Assembly (NCBI GenBank): GCA_023168345.1
Contig: AP025689.1
Location: forward strand, 3,678,001-3,742,000
DNA from: Lysinibacillus sp. PLM2
GTDB taxonomy: Bacteria; Bacillota; Bacilli; Bacillales_A; Planococcaceae
Direction: 5' to 3'
DNA: 64,000 bases
The position numbers and the translations under genes were made by a program. Below the pieces are notes generated by a model that saw nothing but the letters and a program-made list of their open reading frames with translations, did no database searches and was not told where the DNA came from. Each line of letters starts with the position of its first letter. The stretch's first letter is position 1. This document shows, in pieces, positions 44,298 through 53,227 of the stretch.

Positions 44298-45296
44298 TTA
44301 TTGAAGAGAAGCTTTCACTTTTTCAGCCACTTCTTCTGGTACCCATTCAGTCCAAATAGCTTCATTCTCCTTTAACCACCACTCGGCCGTTTCATCAGGG
44401 TCTAACTCATTTTCACCCATGTACTTCAACATTTCTTCAGTTGCTGCGTTACTAGATTTATAGTTGCTTAGAAATTCTGCAACCTCACTAGCTTGATTAG
44501 GAAAATCCTTATGAACAGAAATGACAACATCGTTTGGTGGGAATTCAGTTCCTTTTGTACTTTCCCATGTTTCTGCTTCGTAAGGATTGTCTTCAAGCAA
44601 TGTTAAATCATAAGAAGCCGTAACCCATGTCGGGGACCAATAATAACCAACCCATGGCTCTCCATTTTGATATGCACCAGCTAATTCTGCAACGATGGCA
44701 GCATCCGATCCTGGTGCTAAATAATTGTAATATTCGTCAAGTCCATATGTTTCAAGTTTCGTCTCCAAGTGTTCACTAACTGCCCAACTCGATGGCGCAC
44801 CGATTACACGCCCTTTACTGCTATCTTCTGGGTCTTGGAAAATTTGCGGATACTTTTCTAAGTCTTGAACCGTTTTTAAGTCTGGTGCAACTGGTTCAAT
44901 ACCTCTTTCTGCATCGCCTTCTATCACGTAAGTTGGAACATATAATCCTTGATTGTTATCAGCAAAATTTGTTGCTAATGTAACAATATCGCCTTTTTCA
45001 AGCATCTCCTCATAGATATCTTTTACATTATCTGTCCATACTTCCATATAGACATTGATATCTCCTTGCTGAAGTGCCTGCATTGTGGCGGCGGTTGTAC
45101 CATTTGTCACCTCAGTCTCATAGCCATAGCCTTCCTCAATAATAGTTTGCGCAATACTATTATGGACTCTTATACTATCCCATCCGGCATCTGCAAACTT
45201 AATGACATCAATGCTACTTGCATTATCCTCGCTATTGCCACAGGCGGTTATAAGAAATACCGCAAATAATAAACACGTAAAAATAATTTTTTTCAT
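44298..45296 (-). CDS. Glycine betaine/proline ABC transporter, binding lipoprotein (second copy)
   Basis: 332 aa. The lipobox ITAC gives a lipidated Cys19. The mature OpuAC-type domain starts IDVIKFADAGWDSIRVHNS and has the NVYMEVWTDNVKDIYEE and GYYWSPTWVTASYDL segments with cage Trp residues. It differs from the OpuAC at 10331-11236, so ligand preference may differ. It is the first gene of its operon, placed behind a good promoter at 45447-45475. A small gap with a hairpin separates it from the permease. Confidence 0.93.
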   Translation of the reverse strand: MKKIIFTCLLFAVFLITACGNSEDNASSIDVIKFADAGWDSIRVHNSIAQTIIEEGYGYETEVTNGTTAATMQALQQGDINVYMEVWTDNVKDIYEEMLEKGDIVTLATNFADNNQGLYVPTYVIEGDAERGIEPVAPDLKTVQDLEKYPQIFQDPEDSSKGRVIGAPSSWAVSEHLETKLETYGLDEYYNYLAPGSDAAIVAELAGAYQNGEPWVGYYWSPTWVTASYDLTLLEDNPYEAETWESTKGTEFPPNDVVISVHKDFPNQASEVAEFLSNYKSSNAATEEMLKYMGENELDPDETAEWWLKENEAIWTEWVPEEVAEKVKASLQ

Positions 45297-45446
45297 AAAC
45301 TTTGATCCCCTTTATTCATTTTTTTAAATTAGATGCTCCTATGACATCTCTCTTTCATTATGTTTTCTAGAATAATGCTGCACTTTTGAGCAAAATTCAC
45401 TTAGATGCAATTTTCAGAAAAATGAGCACCCAATTTATAGTCATCT

Positions 45447-45475
45447 ATAATACATCAATTTCTGAAAATTATCAA
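45447..45475 (-). promoter_or_regulatory. Promoter of the second betaine operon
   Basis: Minus strand -35 TTGATA (45470-45475), 17-bp spacer, -10 TATTAT (45447-45452). The leader to the first gene would be about 145 nt. No dyad like that at the first opuA promoter overlaps it. Confidence 0.7.
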
Positions 45476-45533
45476 GGTTGTAAACTATTAAATTATTTTG
45501 TTTATTTTTCTAAAATAATAATTTCCCAGTAAT

Positions 45534-45570
45534 AAGAAAAAAATCATCTACCATTTTTAGCAGATGATTT
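45534..45570 (-). terminator. Orphan minus-strand terminator
   Basis: AAATCATCT/AGATGATTT, extended by further pairs, with T7 on the minus strand. It lies upstream of the second betaine promoter, about 170 bp beyond the terminator of the kinase-like gene, and no ORF lies between. It may be a back-up terminator or end a small RNA. Confidence 0.75.
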
Positions 45571-45741
45571 TGGTTGTCGAATCGTCCCGTCCTCTTATTG
45601 TTATTTTGTCAAACGCCTATTCCCCTAATCCTTTACATAACTTATGAATAAGTTATTTCTCCCTCAATTTTGGACTTCCCTAATTGTATTTAACATCCAT
45701 CTATTTTTACCTCAATTCGTTTTATCCTTATAAAAAAATTC

Positions 45742-45774
45742 AAAAAAATGCTCACCTAAATTTCAGGGAGCATT
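45742..45774 (-). terminator. Terminator of the dTMP-kinase-like gene
   Basis: AATGCTCCC pairs with the AGCATT side (AATGCTC/GAGCATT plus one) and T7 follows on the minus strand. Confidence 0.8.
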
Positions 45775-45806
45775 ATAAAAATTCGTGTTTTTATTTAGAT
45801 TATTTT

Positions 45807-46376
45807 TTATTTTATGTAATTTTGTATCTCTTGCACGATTTCATCAATATTTCGATTTGTCGTTGGAATACGGATAAATTCGTTTTCTAAATTATTAAAT
45901 TCTTTCAGGAAACGATTTAATAGTTCTTTGTCGTCTAATTGATTATCTAAGAAGCCTCTTCCTCTTAGATTTAAACGTTTTTGGCGCTCTTCTTCCTCGA
46001 CATCTAGATAGAAAATATAGTCTGGTTTACGAATCGAGTATAAATTTGTCTCATATTCGTAAGCCACATCCACACCTTTTGCTCGATGTGATACGACTGT
46101 ATCAATGAAATATCGCACACAATAGACGTTGCCATCCTTTTTACTCATTGAGTCATTGATAAGTTCTGATAAATAAACATTTGAAGCTAAATAGTATAAA
46201 TAATGGGATGCTGGTGATACACTATACAATTTTTCATCCAATTCATGGCGATTCGTTGAGAATGGAAATGGTGGTGATTTGAGCTTAGTAGAACCGGAAT
46301 CTGCCATATGTAAATGTTCGGCTACAGTACTTGTACCGCTACCATCAAGACCTGTTAATACAATTAGTTTACCCAT
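45807..46376 (-). CDS. Thymidylate-kinase-like P-loop nucleotide kinase, 189 aa
   Basis: Walker A is GLDGSGTST (about residues 8-16). The lid region has RLNLRGRGFLDNQ, and VRYFIDTVVSHRAKG occupies the place of the DR(Y/W) motif of dTMP kinases, with the Asp lost. It therefore belongs to the thymidylate kinase family broadly, but it is not a standard Tmk and may use another nucleoside monophosphate. ATG 46376 is chosen because the upstream GTG is part of the GAGGTG site. Monocistronic. Confidence 0.75.
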   Translation of the reverse strand: MGKLIVLTGLDGSGTSTVAEHLHMADSGSTKLKSPPFPFSTNRHELDEKLYSVSPASHYLYYLASNVYLSELINDSMSKKDGNVYCVRYFIDTVVSHRAKGVDVAYEYETNLYSIRKPDYIFYLDVEEEERQKRLNLRGRGFLDNQLDDKELLNRFLKEFNNLENEFIRIPTTNRNIDEIVQEIQNYIK

Positions 46377-46459
46377 GTTGTACACCTCAGTTTAATCGAG
46401 TTTTCTACTATCCTTTAAAAGTAGTATACGATATTTCAAAATAGATGGCTTTAGAAATT

Positions 46460-47446
46460 TTACCCTTTGTGTATAGTGCTTGATTCCAATTCTTCAGCAC
46501 TTGATTTTGTTAATTTCTCTTTATAGATTTCTATAACTCTACTAAATTGGGCCGCTAATACTTGTTGGAACATCATCCCAAAGACAACGGGCATGGCTAC
46601 CTTTGCAGGAAAATATGTACTTGCAATAACAACTCCAACCGCAATGTTTCGCATTCCTCCAGCGAATACAAAAGATGTTACAATGCTTTCCTCTCTCCAT
46701 AAAAAATGCCCAGTGACTAAACAAAAAACATATCCTGATATCGAAATAAACAATACAACCAATATGATGACAATAATTTCCCACGTAATATTTTTTAAGT
46801 ATGGTGCAATAACACTGCTATTTATCATGACGATTAGAAATAGACTAATTTTCTGAAAAGGAGCCAATGTTTTGCCCAATGTTTTTTCGATACGACCTTT
46901 TGTATATTCATTAAGAATCAAACCGATAATCGAAGGCAATACAATCATCCATAATAAATCAAGCATCAGTGATAAAGTATCAATTTCTACTGCTTGGCCG
47001 ACCACAATATGTACTAGCGTTGGCATTACAAATGGTGCGATAAGAGTATCAATTAAAATGATGGATAGACCAAGGGTTAAGTGTCCCTTACAAATACTAA
47101 TCCATATAAAACTAGTTACTCCTGTAGGCACTGCAACAGACAATATAAACCCTAAGGTTAAAAATTGGTCATGGAAAATGAAACTCGACACCAAATACGC
47201 CCATAAAGGCATTAAAATATGTAAAAAGGTAATAGATGCTAAAATAACCCATGGATATTTTATAAAACTTTTTAACCCATGGAGATTTAGACTTAGACTA
47301 CTAGCAAGTGTCATAAACGCGAAAATCCATGGAACTAAAAACATCACTTGACTACCTACATCTTCTAAAAAAACCCCGATAATAAGACTTAATGGCGTCA
47401 AAACCGGCATTAACTTTTGCAACCTACTATTTATTTGCTCTAACAT
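46460..47446 (-). CDS. Bile acid:sodium symporter (BASS) family transporter, 328 aa
   Basis: About ten membrane helices. The BASS crossover regions are visible as SVAVPTGVTSFIWISICKG in the first half and SFVFAGGMRNIAVGVVIAS in the second, both with the conserved helix-breaking Gly/Pro residues. Prokaryotic members carry organic anions such as pantoate or keto acids with sodium; the substrate is unknown here. B. subtilis YocS is a family member. Monocistronic. Confidence 0.88.
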   Translation of the reverse strand: MLEQINSRLQKLMPVLTPLSLIIGVFLEDVGSQVMFLVPWIFAFMTLASSLSLNLHGLKSFIKYPWVILASITFLHILMPLWAYLVSSFIFHDQFLTLGFILSVAVPTGVTSFIWISICKGHLTLGLSIILIDTLIAPFVMPTLVHIVVGQAVEIDTLSLMLDLLWMIVLPSIIGLILNEYTKGRIEKTLGKTLAPFQKISLFLIVMINSSVIAPYLKNITWEIIVIILVVLFISISGYVFCLVTGHFLWREESIVTSFVFAGGMRNIAVGVVIASTYFPAKVAMPVVFGMMFQQVLAAQFSRVIEIYKEKLTKSSAEELESSTIHKG

Positions 47447-47702
47447 TCCGAGCCTTCTTTCTATAAAATCATTTGATTACAATTATTACTCACTAAAATA
47501 GTTTTGGAATGGGACTATTTTACTTTTAATTTACATTAAACTACAAACTACCAGTATTTTCGCATTAGCCAGTTTTTTTATTCAAAAATGCATACTCCTC
47601 TTTTATTTCCCACACTTATGCTTCAAATAATCCACTTACTAAAAAAATATAATATGTAAGTTTTACCCATGTTATATTTGTTGTAGGAAATGGAGGATGC
47701 AT

Positions 47703-48152
47703 ATGCAAATTAAGTTAATTATCGATGATCGATATGATGAAACTGAAATCCATATTCATACAAAGGCCTATACACCTGAGATTGAACAGCTCATGAAGAC
47801 ACTAAAGTCTTCTACGACTGAAGTAATAGACGGCTATGCGGATCAGCAGATTCACATGCTAAAAATTTCGGATATTTATTTCGTTTATTCTGAAGGGGCT
47901 AAAATTTATTTTCAAACAGATGAAGATGAATACGAGTCAAAACGGAAATTGTATGAGCTAGAAGAGTTGTTAGAAAAAGAGTTTGTTCGTATTAATAAAT
48001 CCACACTTGTAAATGTATCAAAAATATCTTTTTTGAAAATGGAAGGAATCGGCATGATGCAGCTCGTGATGAAAAATGAGACGACGGCTCATGTTAGTCG
48101 CAATTATTTAAAAGGGTTAAAAAAGCGACTTGGTATTGGGAGGGATCAGTAA
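47703..48152 (+). CDS. LytTR-family DNA-binding regulator, 149 aa
   Basis: No receiver domain. An N-terminal strand-rich part is followed by a LytTR domain (about residues 50-145) with HMLKISDIYFVYSEGAKIYF, FVRINKSTLVNVSKI and the closing VSRNYLKGLKKRL. Such stand-alone LytTR proteins pair with a small membrane protein that restrains them. The next gene, overlapping by one base, is a DUF3021 membrane protein, as expected. I start at ATG 47703 with GGAGG 6 nt upstream; the earlier ATG is too close to it. Confidence 0.9.
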   Translation: MQIKLIIDDRYDETEIHIHTKAYTPEIEQLMKTLKSSTTEVIDGYADQQIHMLKISDIYFVYSEGAKIYFQTDEDEYESKRKLYELEELLEKEFVRINKSTLVNVSKISFLKMEGIGMMQLVMKNETTAHVSRNYLKGLKKRLGIGRDQ

Positions 48153-48574
48153 TGAAAAAAGTAATTCATTTTATTTTAATAGGAGCACTTATTGGATTAA
48201 GTACCTCCTATATCGTGATGACATTTGTGTTATTAGGCGACTCCACATTATCACTAACTGGAGAAGAGCTTTTATTACAATTGTCTATCGCTTTAATTTT
48301 AGGCATCACCTGTGGTTTAATATCACTCATTTTTACCGTTGAAACATTACCTTATTTAGCTAAACTTGCAATTCATTACGTTGTCACTTTGCTCTTGGTA
48401 CTTATTTGTGGTGCTTTTGGTGATTGGTACGAATCACCAATGGAAGATCCTATTCAATTTATCTTCTTCATTTTTTTACAACTCTTTATTTATCTCGTAA
48501 TCCTAGTTGGGATTTATTTAATGGACCTAAAGCAATTGAAAGCAATCAATAGGCAATTACAAAATCGAAAATAA
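48152..48574 (+). CDS. DUF3021 membrane protein, partner of the LytTR regulator, 140 aa
   Basis: Four membrane helices in the DUF3021 arrangement, with GDWYESPMEDPIQF between helices three and four and a cytoplasmic basic tail. In LytTR regulatory systems such a membrane protein usually inhibits the DNA-binding partner until a signal arrives. The TAATG overlap with the upstream gene shows translational coupling. The ABC transporter genes that often follow such pairs appear only as remnants here. Confidence 0.88.
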   Translation: MKKVIHFILIGALIGLSTSYIVMTFVLLGDSTLSLTGEELLLQLSIALILGITCGLISLIFTVETLPYLAKLAIHYVVTLLLVLICGAFGDWYESPMEDPIQFIFFIFLQLFIYLVILVGIYLMDLKQLKAINRQLQNRK

Positions 48575-48598
48575 GGTATGAGTTTTTATTGCATACAG

Positions 48599-48769
48599 AG
48601 ATTATTCAAGTTGAGAATTTAGAAAAACATTATGTCACTTTCCGCGCAGTAGTAGGCATTATTTTTCAGTGTCTTAGGAACAATTTGGGGCAGTAAAGTC
48701 TACTGGATGAACGTTTAACCGTATATGAAAAATATTAAATCGTGGGCATTACTATCAATCAAATTATAG
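48599..48769 (+). pseudogene. Remnant of an ABC transporter: ATPase N-terminus fused to permease C-terminus
   Basis: The first part translates as IIQVENLEKHYVTFRAVVG, the opening strands of an ABC ATPase. Within about 60 bp, in another frame, the sequence reads LGTIWGSKVYWMN, the usual tail of an ABC-2 permease (LLGxIWGxKVY), and then YMKNIKSWALL after a further shift. Walker A and all else are gone. This looks like an internal deletion of an ATPase-permease pair located directly after the LytTR/DUF3021 genes. Confidence 0.6.
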
Positions 48770-48863
48770 AATTTATAGTAAAATATTGTAAATATGGTGG
48801 AAAGTGTAATCTCCTTGTTTCAATGTTATAATCACTATATTAATTTCTGGAGGTGTAAGATAA

Positions 48864-49163
48864 ATGTTGAGAGTACTATTAGAGTTAATACGTATTTTTC
48901 TAATCATCTTTTTAGGATGTATGTTTTTAGGTGCAATTATGCGGTTAATATATACTTCTTTCGGGATAAATGTAGATAATACAATTGGGGGTTGGTTTGT
49001 AGGGCCTGCAATTTTATTAATTTTATTTGTATTATATAGAAATTGGTTACAATTCTCGGGTTTCATTAAAGGTGATATTAAAAGTAAATTATCAAAAAAG
49101 ATGACTATATCACTATGTACTTTTGCATTTATCCTATTAGTTACTGCTCCGTTATTTACGTGA
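48864..49163 (+). CDS. Small membrane protein, 99 aa
   Basis: Three hydrophobic segments (about residues 5-30, 42-60 and 80-97). No family recognised. The ATG has GGAGGTG 9 nt upstream, so translation is likely. It lies among ABC-transporter remnants, and nothing nearby hints at its role. Confidence 0.65.
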   Translation: MLRVLLELIRIFLIIFLGCMFLGAIMRLIYTSFGINVDNTIGGWFVGPAILLILFVLYRNWLQFSGFIKGDIKSKLSKKMTISLCTFAFILLVTAPLFT

Positions 49164-49231
49164 ATTTTTAACTGGATAATTAAAATTACCTCTATTTTTT
49201 CAGCATTGTTTGTTTCAAAGAAAGTGTTTAA

Positions 49232-49431
49232 ATGACTACATTAATATTCGCAGAAAAACCATCTGTCGCACAAGCCTAAGCAGAAGCATTAGCGCCAAAA
49301 CATTACTCCATCTATCAACTTTCAATAACCTCTACGCTTGAAGCCCTCGAACTATTAAAAGAGCTTGATGGGAAATCTCTTCTTTTGAAGTCATCAAAGG
49401 CAGCATGGATGATGTCTTTATCAATGTTTAA
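49232..49431 (+). pseudogene. Chimeric remnant: topB N-terminus and ABC ATPase C-terminus
   Basis: ATG begins MTTLIFAEKPSVAQA, the opening of DNA topoisomerase III, and meets an in-frame TAA, after which AEALAPKHYS continues the same protein. About 30 bp later STLEALELLKELDGKS followed, after a one-base shift, by FEVIKGSMDDVFINV matches the C-terminal end of an ABC ATPase (typically MDDVFL). Both parents are elsewhere or lost. Decayed fusion of two genes. Confidence 0.5.
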
Positions 49432-49587
49432 AAAAAGACTCCCCGAAGCAAGTTTAGCGGAAGGGGATATCGTCCGATGAATTCTTTACCATTTAACGCT
49501 ACGGAATAATAAATTATTTTTCTGAGATAGAACACTATTTTTTCTATTACTACTCGCCGTTTTCATCGTAATTCTAGAGCAGTGCAT

Positions 49588-49866
49588 ATGAATATTTTAT
49601 CATGATTTATCATTACTTTTATCGCTTTTATTTCCTGTGAAATATTTTTAGTTGTAACTGGTAGTAATTTTTTAACTCTTTCCGAAATACTTCAAGTAAT
49701 GGGAATCATCATTCTAGCAGTCACTATTTCAATTGCAGTAAATATATTTTTTACTCAAAATGCATTCTCTACTTTGAGTACAATTGTTGGTACAATCATC
49801 GGATTTCTTTGTACAGTGTATATTCTAATTACCTTCAGCAATTGTATGAACAGTCATTTCGATTAG
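49588..49866 (+). pseudogene. Small membrane protein gene with in-frame TGA
   Basis: A 92-codon frame begins MNILS, then TGA at 49603-49605 (a one-base change from Trp TGG), then continues FIITFIAFISCEIF with three hydrophobic segments to a TAG at 49864. No good binding site lies before the ATG. It looks like a recently inactivated small membrane protein of unknown kind. Confidence 0.45.
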
Positions 49867-49921
49867 GATATAAAAAAATAAATAAGAAATGGATAAAGGA
49901 TATATCCACCTCTTATTTATA

Positions 49922-49948
49922 GGCATTTCTAATTTAGAAATGCTTTTT
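49922..49948 (+). terminator. Terminator downstream of the remnants
   Basis: GCATTTCT/AGAAATGC perfect 8-bp stem, 5-nt loop, T5. Confidence 0.8.
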
Positions 49949-49980
49949 GTGTTTATATTAGCACTTATATATAGCTGTAG

Positions 49981-50364
49981 TTATTTGTCTTCTTGATCAA
50001 ACCATAGTAGCTCTTTATCATCTACATCGCCATTATAATTAATTAGAATCTCTTCCCCTGCTTTTATATCTTTGTATGCATAAAAATCAAATGTGTGATT
50101 ATTAAAGTTTATTTCATATGTTGCATTCGGTTCATATGAATGGTTAAACAACATTCCATATCCTAAAAGGATTGCAGTATGATTTATGCCATACTCAAAG
50201 GCATAATCAGCAAGTAATGTTTTTTCAATGTGTTGATGCTGGTCGTTAGGATAAGCTATGACTGGTGCTTCATGTATAAGCTCTCCCTTTTTAATATCAC
50301 GTGTAGCAAATACTCCTCTATTAAATTCGCCATCACTTACAGTAGATGTTCTGATTTCAATCAT
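49981..50364 (-). CDS. SET-domain protein, 127 aa
   Basis: A compact SET domain. The N-terminal segment FNRGVFATRDIKKGELIHE, the NHS motif (residues 74-76 in GMLFNHSYEPNATYEI) and the final AGEEILINYNG, with the catalytic-site Tyr, are in the right order. SET proteins methylate lysine side chains with SAM; bacterial members are few, and most targets are unknown. There is no pre-SET or post-SET zinc site. AGGAGA precedes the ATG. Monocistronic. Confidence 0.85.
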   Translation of the reverse strand: MIEIRTSTVSDGEFNRGVFATRDIKKGELIHEAPVIAYPNDQHQHIEKTLLADYAFEYGINHTAILLGYGMLFNHSYEPNATYEINFNNHTFDFYAYKDIKAGEEILINYNGDVDDKELLWFDQEDK

Positions 50365-50522
50365 GTTGTTCTCCTAGTCACTTTTGAATTTTCTTAACTA
50401 ACTGTAACATTAATTTCACGAAAGATACACTGTAACTACTGGAAAATTCCGTTTAGAGGACCGCTTCTTATATTACTAACAATCTCTCACTACAATTTAA
50501 ATCATCAATGATACTCGCTCCT

Positions 50523-51422
50523 TTATTCCTTAGGAGCTAGCATAGCATCATTTTTGCTTTCTGAATTTTTGGGTGCCCACATTAATATTCCAATTCCAAG
50601 TAATAAGAGGAATAGCCCTATCCATGAAATGGTGTTCAATGTCTCCCCTAATAAGAAGACACCCAATAATGCAGCTGTTAATGGCTCTGCTAATGCAAGT
50701 GTAACAGCCGTTGATGAAGAGACATTCTTCAGTCCTCTGACAAAAAGGAGATAGGCTATTCCTGTTGCCATAATTCCTAATTGAAGGCTTACACCCACAC
50801 CTTGCAAGCTCATAACCCAAGACATATCAAATATAAATAATAATGGAGATAACCAGATTGCACTTAACGTGAATACAACCGCTACAACAGATATAGATGA
50901 ATGCCTTTCAACTAAGGTCCTGTTTATTAAAGTGTACCCTGCAAAGGATAACCCAGCTCCAAGTGCCATCAGGATTCCAAATGGGTCAACGTTTACCGAC
51001 TCATTATTACTAAAAAGCATTAGACACCCAAAAATCGAAAGAAATGTGGAATACCACCACACCTTAGAAGGACGAACTTTTAAGTATAGCCATTCAATAA
51101 TTCCAGATAAAATCGGTGCACTACCTATAGCTACAACTGTTCCAACGGCTACTCCAGTAATCGAAACAGCTGAGAAAAATAACGGCTGATAAAGCGCCAT
51201 ACTTAAGGATGCTAAAATCGTGGTCTTAATAGGCCAATTTTTAAAATCAAAATTTCCTACAATCAGCACAACGACTATTAAAAATAAACCTCCTACAGCT
51301 AGACGAGTAGCACCAATCGCAATCGGGTGTGCGGTTTCTGGTGCAAAGGCTTGTGTTGTACCCGTCGTTCCCCAAAGTATTGCCGCCAGTAATATTAAAA
51401 AAGGAGATAAATTACCCTTCAA
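50523..51422 (-). CDS. EamA-family drug/metabolite exporter (DMT), 299 aa
   Basis: Ten membrane helices made of two EamA repeats: ILWGTTGTTQAFAPE opens the first, and GAGLSFAGYTLINRTLVE the second. TAALLGVFLLGETLN closes the second repeat in the usual way. DMT proteins export amino acids or other metabolites. Start is TTG with GAGGTG upstream. It follows the AraC-type regulator by 90 bp on the same strand, so the regulator may control it. Confidence 0.88.
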   Translation of the reverse strand: MKGNLSPFLILLAAILWGTTGTTQAFAPETAHPIAIGATRLAVGGLFLIVVVLIVGNFDFKNWPIKTTILASLSMALYQPLFFSAVSITGVAVGTVVAIGSAPILSGIIEWLYLKVRPSKVWWYSTFLSIFGCLMLFSNNESVNVDPFGILMALGAGLSFAGYTLINRTLVERHSSISVVAVVFTLSAIWLSPLLFIFDMSWVMSLQGVGVSLQLGIMATGIAYLLFVRGLKNVSSSTAVTLALAEPLTAALLGVFLLGETLNTISWIGLFLLLLGIGILMWAPKNSESKNDAMLAPKE

Positions 51423-51512
51423 CTTTGTTCACCTCGATAAAAAATAAAAAGAATATACATTTGATAATAGAAAATTACTTAAAAGCTTTCTTTACCAAAT
51501 TTAATATTCTTT

Positions 51513-52214
51513 TTAACTATTATTAAGGACTCTATATTTTTGTGGAGTAATTCCCTCACAATTAACAAACCATCTTGTAAAGGATGAAGAATTCATAAAA
51601 CCTACTTCTTCACTAATTTTAGACATCGACCACTCTGTTGAAATCAATAAATGCTTCGCCTCTTTCAAGCGAAGTTCGTTTATGTATACCTTAGGGGACT
51701 TGCCTGTTTTTTTCTTAAACCATGAAGAATAATATACTGGGTGATAATGCTCTATATTTGCCAATCTGTCTAATGTAATAGGCTCCCTAAAATGTTTATG
51801 AATATATTCAATTGATGGTGGATTAGACATTTGTAGTTTGTTTGTTACATACCTTGTTAAATCTACTAGAGCGGTTGTACTCGCCTTCATTCTTGACTCT
51901 TCTAATAGTAAATATCGTATGGAAGCCCACTGTTCATCTACCTCGATATACAAATTGCTTGTATCCTCTGGTAAATAGTGAGACGGGATATCTAAGATTA
52001 AAAATTCATTCCTATCGACTGATCGATAATTATGATCACACTTGGGAGGAATATAGAAGCAATGTTCTGGGTCAAGATTTATGTCTTGCCACTTCGTTTG
52101 TAGTTCTAAGGAGCCTTGTAATGGGAAAAGGAATTGCCCAAACTCATGCTGGTGAGATTTAAACTCTTTAGAATAGGATCTTTTTTCACAAATGACTTGG
52201 TTTAAACCTTTCAT
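51513..52214 (-). CDS. AraC-family transcriptional regulator, 233 aa
   Basis: An N-terminal cupin-type sensing half (about residues 1-100, with FLFPLQGSLELQT and FYIPPKCDHNY) and a C-terminal double helix-turn-helix (about 130-230, with LDRLANIEHYHPVYYSSWFKKKTGKSP cited in part, and ISEEVGFMNSSSFTRWF). The AraC signature is intact. Probable target is the EamA exporter gene next to it. The ATG has GGAGGAA upstream. Confidence 0.9.
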   Translation of the reverse strand: MKGLNQVICEKRSYSKEFKSHQHEFGQFLFPLQGSLELQTKWQDINLDPEHCFYIPPKCDHNYRSVDRNEFLILDIPSHYLPEDTSNLYIEVDEQWASIRYLLLEESRMKASTTALVDLTRYVTNKLQMSNPPSIEYIHKHFREPITLDRLANIEHYHPVYYSSWFKKKTGKSPKVYINELRLKEAKHLLISTEWSMSKISEEVGFMNSSSFTRWFVNCEGITPQKYRVLNNS

Positions 52215-52240
52215 TTTATTCCTCCATCATCATCCATATA

Positions 52241-52612
52241 TTATTTCCGCCAAAAAGTTGTATAATCTGCCTTATCCCAAATATTAAACTCAATCAGCTT
52301 CTGAAGCAATTCGTAATTTATTGGCTCATTCCACCTAATTCGAAACAGACCTTTCGTAGCACTATATCCAGCTTGTGCAATGTCATCCGCAAAATGCTCC
52401 ATAACCACATCTTCCGGGGATATACTCATATGATGCTTTGCCGTTGAAAGACCGATGATAAATGTGCCATGATCTGAAAACATTGGTGTGTTCCACTTGA
52501 TTTCTGGCTTTAAATTAGGAAATTTATTAGCAATCCACATCAAAACCTCCTCGGTTCTTGTACGATGTTCGAGGTTCTCAATCTTCGCTAAATAGTCTGC
52601 AAATACTTCCAT
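52241..52612 (-). CDS. fra: DUF1801 protein, Fra/YdhG-like, 123 aa
   Basis: Length and sequence fit B. subtilis Fra (YdhG), a frataxin-like iron chaperone: [18 protein letters not shown] at the start, [20 protein letters not shown], and [13 protein letters not shown]. Fra donates iron for iron-sulfur cluster and heme assembly in that organism; the same role here is inferred. ATG 52612 has GGAGG 5 nt upstream; a TTG 12 bases earlier overlaps it. It lies 27 bp before the AraC gene on the same strand. Confidence 0.83.
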   Translation of the reverse strand: MEVFADYLAKIENLEHRTRTEEVLMWIANKFPNLKPEIKWNTPMFSDHGTFIIGLSTAKHHMSISPEDVVMEHFADDIAQAGYSATKGLFRIRWNEPINYELLQKLIEFNIWDKADYTTFWRK

Positions 52613-52681
52613 GCTTTCCTCCAAGGCTAGATATATTTTAAACCAATTTAAATTATATAGTAGTAAGTAGTAATTAGTAAT

Positions 52682-53227
52682 TTAGCTATTTTGCACTTGC
52701 ATTAGTTCATATATTTTACGCGTCGTGTTAACATTTCTTACCGTAACTTGCTTGTATATTTTTGAACCAATGATCTTTGACATACCACTCTTTGTTACAT
52801 TTTTCTTGTCTACTGACCATAATATTGCACCAGGCACATATTTAACTGTGTCAATATCCGGTTTAATAATGAGTTGTTCAAGTACAGTCTCATCATCAAT
52901 TTCATCCCACAAAAACAGCACATCACTTTTCATATCTTTATCATTTTTCCACGATTCGGGTAAAGCATTTACAATTTTTGCAATATCCTCGATACTACGA
53001 ACTACAACTTTAATTTGCAATCCGAAGTCATTATGAATCGCTTCTTCCAAAATTTTTGATAGCTCATTTTTTGGTAAAATTTTAGATGAAAAAATGATAT
53101 TACCCGTATTAATATAGGTCACTACATCCGTCATTCCCACTTGTTCAAAGGTTTTCTTAAGCAATTTCATATCAATTTTATTATTTCCACCAACATTTAT
53201 CCCCCGCAGAAGAGCAATATAAACCAT
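52682..53227 (-). CDS. DUF1697 family protein, 181 aa
   Basis: Starts MVYIALLRGINVGGNNKIDM, the hallmark of DUF1697, and continues with YINTGNIIFSSK and KYVPGAILWSVDKKNVTKSGMSK, all characteristic. The family fold is two ferredoxin-like halves and its function is unknown. I choose ATG 53227, with GAGG 6 nt upstream; earlier ATG codons add unconserved residues. Monocistronic. Confidence 0.87.
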   Translation of the reverse strand: MVYIALLRGINVGGNNKIDMKLLKKTFEQVGMTDVVTYINTGNIIFSSKILPKNELSKILEEAIHNDFGLQIKVVVRSIEDIAKIVNALPESWKNDKDMKSDVLFLWDEIDDETVLEQLIIKPDIDTVKYVPGAILWSVDKKNVTKSGMSKIIGSKIYKQVTVRNVNTTRKIYELMQVQNS

